Shown one piece after another: positions 7,195 through 10,137 of a stretch of DNA of 10,137 bases. How positions within the stretch are numbered: the first letter of the stretch is position 1; every line of letters begins with the position of its first letter. The notes under the pieces were generated by a model. The model did not search any database. It had not been told where the DNA came from and worked only from the letters and a program-made list of their open reading frames with translations. This DNA is from an uncultured Collinsella sp. (GTDB lineage Bacteria; Actinomycetota; Coriobacteriia; Coriobacteriales; Coriobacteriaceae), in assembly GCA_900544995.1 (NCBI GenBank), contig UQXC01000065.1, forward strand, positions 1 to 10,137, read 5' to 3'. Both the position numbers and the translations under genes were made by a program.

Positions 7195-7251
7195 ATCTCA
7201 ATCTGTAACAGTTACGCGGCAAAACCGGGTCTTACTGTTACAGATCGAGAT
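7195..7251. repeat. Long inverted repeat with two CTGTWACAG half-sites (putative operator pair)
   Basis: The arms 7195-7212 and 7234-7251 pair at 17 of 18 positions (inner 12 bp, ATCTGTAACAGT/ACTGTTACAGAT, perfect) around a 21-base spacer. Each arm contains its own near-palindrome CTGT-W-ACAG, and the left one extends to the perfect GTAACAGTTAC (7205-7215). The centres of the two CTGTWACAG units are 32 bp apart, about three helical turns. It lies about 150 bases upstream of the ene-reductase start and downstream of the tRNA terminator. It may be a paired repressor or activator site, or a stem-loop. The protein that binds it is not known. Confidence 0.6.
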
Positions 7252-7273
7252 TTTGTTTGAGAGGCCGAGAATT

Positions 7274-7291
7274 GGACCGAAAACACGGTCC
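7274..7291. repeat. Small hairpin between tRNA terminator and the long inverted repeat
   Basis: A perfect 6-bp inverted repeat, GGACCG/CGGTCC with the 6-base loop AAAACA. It follows the tRNA terminator on the minus strand and has no T-run of its own. The role is unknown; it may be a backup stop or a chance structure. Confidence 0.35.
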
Positions 7292-7300
7292 CGAAATAAC

Positions 7301-7328
7301 AAAAAAACTCGCCGGCTAGGCCGACGAG
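7301..7328 (-). terminator. Rho-independent terminator of the tRNA-fMet gene
   Basis: On the minus strand an 8-bp stem with one mismatch (CTCG-C-CGGC with GCCG-A-CGAG, 7308-7328, loop TAG) starts about 12 bases after the tRNA CCA end and is followed by seven T (7307-7301). Confidence 0.85.
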
Positions 7329-7339
7329 CTGCAAGTTCT

Positions 7340-7416
7340 TGGTCGCGGGGGCAGGATTTGAACCTACGACCTCCGGGTTATGAGCCCGGCGAGCTACCAG
7401 ACTGCTCCACCCCGCA
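7340..7416 (-). tRNA. Initiator tRNA-fMet (anticodon CAT), CCA encoded
   Basis: The minus strand folds into a complete cloverleaf of 77 nt including an encoded CCA. The anticodon loop is CTCATAA (CAT at 7380-7382). The initiator identity rests on three consecutive G-C pairs in the anticodon stem (G29-31 with C39-41) and the A11-U24 pair in the D stem, both hallmarks of bacterial initiators. The T loop is GTTCAAATC. Position 1 is U and position 72 is G, a weak wobble pair in place of the usual C1/A72 mismatch. It is a single-gene unit with a good promoter upstream and a terminator downstream. Confidence 0.95.
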
Positions 7417-7447
7417 ATGTCTGGGCGCCTCATGTGCGCAAGAAAGA

Positions 7448-7476
7448 ATATTACGCGGGAGTTCGGTAAACGGCAA
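7448..7476 (-). promoter_or_regulatory. Promoter of tRNA-fMet
   Basis: On the minus strand TTGCCG (7476-7471) and TAATAT (7453-7448) are separated by exactly 17 bases. The start of transcription would be about 25 bases before the mature 5' end of the tRNA, as expected for a leader removed by RNase P. Confidence 0.55.
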
Positions 7477-7551
7477 GGAAAATCTCGTGGAGCATAATTC
7501 CTTCATATTTAAACCCCTCAGCCCCTATCACCGTAAACGAATCGCAGCCGA

Positions 7552-7576
7552 GCGCCGTCGGCGGCGCGTATACAAT
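7552..7576 (+). promoter_or_regulatory. Possible coaX promoter with a GC hairpin next to the -10 box
   Basis: TACAAT (7571-7576) is a good -10 box, 36 bases before the coaX start codon. No clear -35 box is seen; instead a perfect GC-rich inverted repeat (GCGCCG/CGGCGC, 7552-7567, 4-base loop) fills the spacer region and might be an operator. Confidence 0.35.
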
Positions 7577-7612
7577 GGTGCGCGTCCTTTTATGCCAACA
7601 CTGGGAGTAGAC

Positions 7613-8389
7613 ATGCTGCTCGCTATCGATATGGGAAACACGCAGACGGCCATGGGCCTGTTTGACGGAGACGAGCTGGTGCAGTCGTGGCGCATGCCCA
7701 CCGACCGCTCTTATACCGCCGACGAGATCCATGTGCGCCTGATGGGTTTCTTTAAGATGTACGGCCTTTCGCTCGACGCGGTCGACGCAATCGCCTTTGC
7801 GGGCGTGGTGCCGCAGCTCTCGCGCGAATGGCACGCCGTGGCCGACCGCATTGCCGCAGACGCCATCGTCATTGGGCCGCAGACGGCCGCGGTGACCAAG
7901 CTGCGCGCGGCGCGTCCCCAAGCCGTAGGCGCCGATCGCGTCGCCAACGCCGTTGCAGCCGAAACTTTCTACGACGGCGCGCCGGCAATCGTGGTGGACT
8001 TTGGCACCGCGACCAATATCGACGTCATCGATGAGGACGGTTATTACATTGGCGGAGCGATCGCGCCGGGCATCCGCATCTCCATGGACGCGCTTGCCGC
8101 CCGTGCCGCCAAGCTCGCCAGTGTGCCGCTCGAGGCGCCCGAGCATGCCATCGGCCGCGATACCGAGGAGTGCATCAAGGTGGGCGCCGTGACGGGCGCC
8201 GCCGCCATGGCCGAGGGCCTGGTCGCGCGCATGAAGCGCGAGCTAGGGCGCGAGGATGCCACCGTTATCGCCACGGGCGGCCTCGCCAGCATCGTCGCCG
8301 ATTCGACCGACGCCTTCGACGTGGTCGACGGACAGCTCACCATCAAGGGTATCTGCGAAATCTACCGCCGCATGCAGAAGCTAGCGTAG
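7613..8389 (+). CDS. coaX: Type III pantothenate kinase
   Basis: A 258-residue cytoplasmic kinase that phosphorylates pantothenate, the first step of coenzyme A synthesis; type III enzymes need a monovalent cation and are not feedback-inhibited by CoA. Motifs are all present: N-terminal phosphate loop AIDMGNTQTAMGLFDG with D6, GADRVANA (105-112) with the catalytic base D108, VVDFGTATNIDVID (127-140), and GGAIAPGI (147-154). The length fits the family (~255). The start is ATG 7613, with GGAG 5 bases upstream. An in-frame ATG at 7592 has no ribosome site. The only plus-strand gene here, it converges on the ligase-like gene with 20 bases between stops. BirA and CoaX genes are often neighbours or fused in bacteria, which supports the naming of the next gene. 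Confidence 0.95.
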   Translation: MLLAIDMGNTQTAMGLFDGDELVQSWRMPTDRSYTADEIHVRLMGFFKMYGLSLDAVDAIAFAGVVPQLSREWHAVADRIAADAIVIGPQTAAVTKLRAARPQAVGADRVANAVAAETFYDGAPAIVVDFGTATNIDVIDEDGYYIGGAIAPGIRISMDALAARAAKLASVPLEAPEHAIGRDTEECIKVGAVTGAAAMAEGLVARMKRELGREDATVIATGGLASIVADSTDAFDVVDGQLTIKGICEIYRRMQKLA

Positions 8390-8411
8390 GCTCTGGCGAA
8401 GCCGAGACGCT
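8383..8411. terminator. Shared hairpin between convergent coaX and ligase-like genes
   Basis: AGCGT (8383-8387) pairs with ACGCT (8407-8411) and CTC-T-GGC pairs with GCCGAG around a GAA loop, with small bulges. It covers both stop codons (8387-8389 plus, 8412-8410 minus). There is no T-run on either side, so it is at best a weak bidirectional terminator. Confidence 0.4.
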
Positions 8412-9111
8412 ACAGACCGCGAATGCGCACGGCCTCGGGCGGAAACTCCTGCTCGCCGGCATCGGTCTTGATGGTCGCGCGGCCCCAGATGTCCAGGCCC
8501 GCAAACACACCGACCGCAAGCGGCAAACCGTTGGGCGACACCGCCGCAACTTGGCGGCCCAGCAGCGGCACCATGTCGAAGTACTCGCCCAGCACGGGAG
8601 CCAGCGGCCCTGCGGCGCCTTGCGGCGTGTTGGCAACAACCGCCCAGGCGTCCACGCGGGCCAGCACGGCGGCGGCCAGCGTCTCGACCAGCGCTTCGTC
8701 AGCCACGTCCACACCAAGCTCGCTCAGCGCCGAACGCTCAATATCCACCGTCACGGCACCGAACATGCCCGCAGCACCGGCACCACCGTTGACGGCGACG
8801 CGCGCGAACGACGTCTCAAACGCGGGCGCGCCGCACACGATATCGCTCGGCCACTGAATACCCACCTTGCCGGCAAGGCCCAGCCCCGGTGCCGCAGCCG
8901 TTCCCACGAGCGCGTCCATCATGCCCATCGCGGCCACAAACGGCAGGCCGTGGAAGGCATGCATGTTCACATCCGGGCGCACGACCAGCGAAAACGCCAA
9001 CGACGCCTCGCCCGCGCTCCAAGCGCACCAGCCCGCGGACGCACCCTCGCGGCCCGCGTCACGCGCGGCGTCAAGCTCGGTACCGGCGGCAACAGCATTC
9101 ATCTCGATCAT
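8410..9111 (-). CDS. Biotin-protein-ligase-like protein, truncated and probably non-canonical
   Basis: A 233-residue protein with the BirA/BPL fold outline: GWCAWSAGEASLAFSLVVRP (27-46) aligns with the strand after the biotinoyl-AMP loop, GIQWPSDIV (84-92) with GIKWPND[IL], and residues 184-233 (LGRQVAAV... PEAVRIRGL) with the C-terminal SH3-like domain. Key residues are missing. The GRGRRGR loop reads GREGASA (20-26), leaving only the first Arg. Lys before WPND is Gln. The KLAGIL segment with the catalytic Lys is replaced by AFETSFA. GxGIN is gone. The N-terminal ~100 residues of BirA, including STN, are absent. It cannot start earlier, since the FolK stop TAG (9112-9114) is immediately upstream in the same frame. 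Active biotinylation is doubtful; a pseudoenzyme or changed acyl specificity is possible. Confidence 0.7.
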   Translation of the reverse strand: MIEMNAVAAGTELDAARDAGREGASAGWCAWSAGEASLAFSLVVRPDVNMHAFHGLPFVAAMGMMDALVGTAAAPGLGLAGKVGIQWPSDIVCGAPAFETSFARVAVNGGAGAAGMFGAVTVDIERSALSELGVDVADEALVETLAAAVLARVDAWAVVANTPQGAAGPLAPVLGEYFDMVPLLGRQVAAVSPNGLPLAVGVFAGLDIWGRATIKTDAGEQEFPPEAVRIRGL

Positions 9112-10137
9112 CTACATACGCCCCAATTCGCCCACGATATGGCCCACGCGGTCCTCGGGCTCCTTGACCTCGACACCGTTGTAGCGGAAGAACCGCGCCG
9201 GGTCGTGCATCAGGTCCTCGAGCGGCACCAGCACAAAGTCGCGTTCGCCGATCAGCGGATGCGGCAGGCGCAGCTTTTTGCCGCCGTGGGTCTCGCCGTC
9301 CATCCACAGCAGGTCCAGGTCGATGGTGCGCGGACCGTTGGCCTTGGCCTTTTTGGAGCGGTCGCGCCCCAGCTCGGCCTCGATCTTCATGAGCTCATCG
9401 AGCAGCACCAGCGGTGCCAGCTCGGTCTTGATCTCGATGACGGCGTTGGCAAACGCGTCCTGGCGCGTCTCGTAGGCCGGCTCGCTCTCGTAAATCTTGG
9501 AGGAGTTGGACACGCAGGTGAGTGGAATCTCGGCGATCATCTCGCGTGCGGCGCGGATGTTGTCGCAGCGATGCCCCAGGTTGGAGCCCACAGCCACAAA
9601 CGCGCGGCGCGGCTGCGGCTTGGCAACCGCCCAGTAACCGTTCAGGAACTGCGCAAAACCCGCGGCGTCGTGCACGCGCACGATGTTGGCACCGGCCTGG
9701 ATGGCGCCCAGGCACACGCCAAACGTAGCGGCATCGCGCTCGGCGGCCTCGGTCACGCCCGAGACGGCGCCCACAAAGCGCTTGCGCGACACGGCACACA
9801 TGAGCGGATAGCCCAGTGACGCCATCTTGGCAGTCTCGCGCTGGATGACGATGTCCTCGTTAGCCGACTTACCAAAGCCCGGGCCAGGATCGATGCAGAT
9901 GCGGTCGCGCGACACGCCGGCATGGATGAGCGTGCGGGCCTGGTCGGACAGAAAGCCCATGACGCGGCGCATGATGGGCGCCGAATCGGGCAGGGTGAAG
10001 CGGCGGAGCTGCGAGGTGGGCACGTAGGCTTCCTCGCGGCGGGCGCTGCGGCGCATCATGGCGGCCAGGCGGTCATTGGACTCCGATGCGGCCTCGGTGG
10101 CTGCGGGCGCGGCCTCGGGCGCGGGCGCGACGGTCTC
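9112..10137 (-). CDS. folP-folK: FolP-FolK fusion: dihydropteroate synthase + HPPK, 5' end beyond window
   Basis: The frame is open from the window edge to TAG at 9112 (341 residues seen). The first part is the C-terminal half of dihydropteroate synthase: ICIDPGPGFGK (~80-90), SRKRF (~117-121) and VRVHD (~153-157) are its substrate and phosphate-binding motifs. From ~178 comes hydroxymethyl-dihydropterin pyrophosphokinase: FVAVGSNLG, ELGRDRSKK, GPRTIDLDLL (~268-277, the Mg-binding Asp pair) and LPHPLIGERDFVLVPL. It carries out consecutive folate steps: FolK activates hydroxymethyl-dihydropterin, FolP joins it to p-aminobenzoate. Before residue ~60 there is an Ala/Pro/Glu-rich stretch (ETVAPAPEAAPAATEAASES) and a basic segment where DHPS normally continues its barrel. 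Its stop is directly followed by the ligase-like start (TAG ATG), so the two are cotranscribed. Confidence 0.9.
   Translation of the reverse strand, partial: ETVAPAPEAAPAATEAASESNDRLAAMMRRSARREEAYVPTSQLRRFTLPDSAPIMRRVMGFLSDQARTLIHAGVSRDRICIDPGPGFGKSANEDIVIQRETAKMASLGYPLMCAVSRKRFVGAVSGVTEAAERDAATFGVCLGAIQAGANIVRVHDAAGFAQFLNGYWAVAKPQPRRAFVAVGSNLGHRCDNIRAAREMIAEIPLTCVSNSSKIYESEPAYETRQDAFANAVIEIKTELAPLVLLDELMKIEAELGRDRSKKAKANGPRTIDLDLLWMDGETHGGKKLRLPHPLIGERDFVLVPLEDLMHDPARFFRYNGVEVKEPEDRVGHIVGELGRM

Noticed and set aside
5036..8389. A 1117-codon plus-strand open frame running into coaX
   Set aside because: Most of it is antisense to the ene-reductase and then reads across the tRNA-fMet gene. Only the part from ATG 7613, with its ribosome site and CoaX motifs, is a gene; long antisense frames are expected in GC-rich DNA.
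8170..9819. A 549-codon plus-strand open frame
   Set aside because: It overlaps the end of coaX out of frame and then lies antisense to the ligase-like and folate genes; its composition (His, Arg, Gln rich) marks it as a shadow.
1..10137. CRISPR array, prophage, or defence island
   Set aside because: No regularly spaced direct repeats, phage structural genes or known defence families were seen. Apart from the orphan HTH gene the content is housekeeping and energy metabolism.

Overview
The window looks like a chromosomal stretch from a high-GC anaerobic member of the Coriobacteriia, most like Collinsella or Olsenella. This is inferred from gene content, GC-rich codon use and protein style; no database search was possible. 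Nearly all genes lie on the minus strand; only coaX is on the plus strand.

Region 1 (1-3992, minus) holds the first three genes of a group-4, Ech-type membrane [NiFe]-hydrogenase operon. Transcription runs from a 960-residue fusion of the antiporter (EchA/HyfB/NuoL-like) and NuoH-like (EchB/HyfC) subunits, to a hydrogenase small subunit (EchC/NuoB-like), to a NuoC-like subunit (EchD) that leaves the window. The order antiporter, H, B, C is that of the Ech operon, and the CxxC (not CC) cluster motif in the small subunit argues for a hydrogenase rather than complex I. The large catalytic subunit should lie just beyond position 1. Such complexes couple ferredoxin oxidation and H2 formation to ion pumping.

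Region 2 (4138-5017) holds an orphan gene for a double helix-turn-helix protein resembling the OrfA of IS3-family (IS150 type) elements. It has its own terminator and no transposase catalytic gene beside it. Upstream is an AT-rich gene-free stretch that ends at the terminator of the next gene.

Region 3 (5018-7416, minus) holds a large FMN/[4Fe-4S]/FAD ene-reductase of the 2,4-dienoyl-CoA reductase/old yellow enzyme class with an altered active-site region. It is followed by a 290-base spacer with a striking long inverted repeat, then an initiator tRNA (tRNA-fMet, anticodon CAT) with its own promoter and terminator.

Region 4 (7417-10137) holds coaX (type III pantothenate kinase, plus strand). 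Converging on it are a FolP-FolK fusion (folate synthesis, truncated by the window edge) and a biotin-protein-ligase-like gene. That last gene begins at the codon right after the FolK stop, in the same frame, and lacks most catalytic residues of the family. The coaX and ligase-like stops share one short hairpin. CoaX feeds coenzyme A synthesis and FolP-FolK folate synthesis; the ligase-like protein may no longer biotinylate anything.
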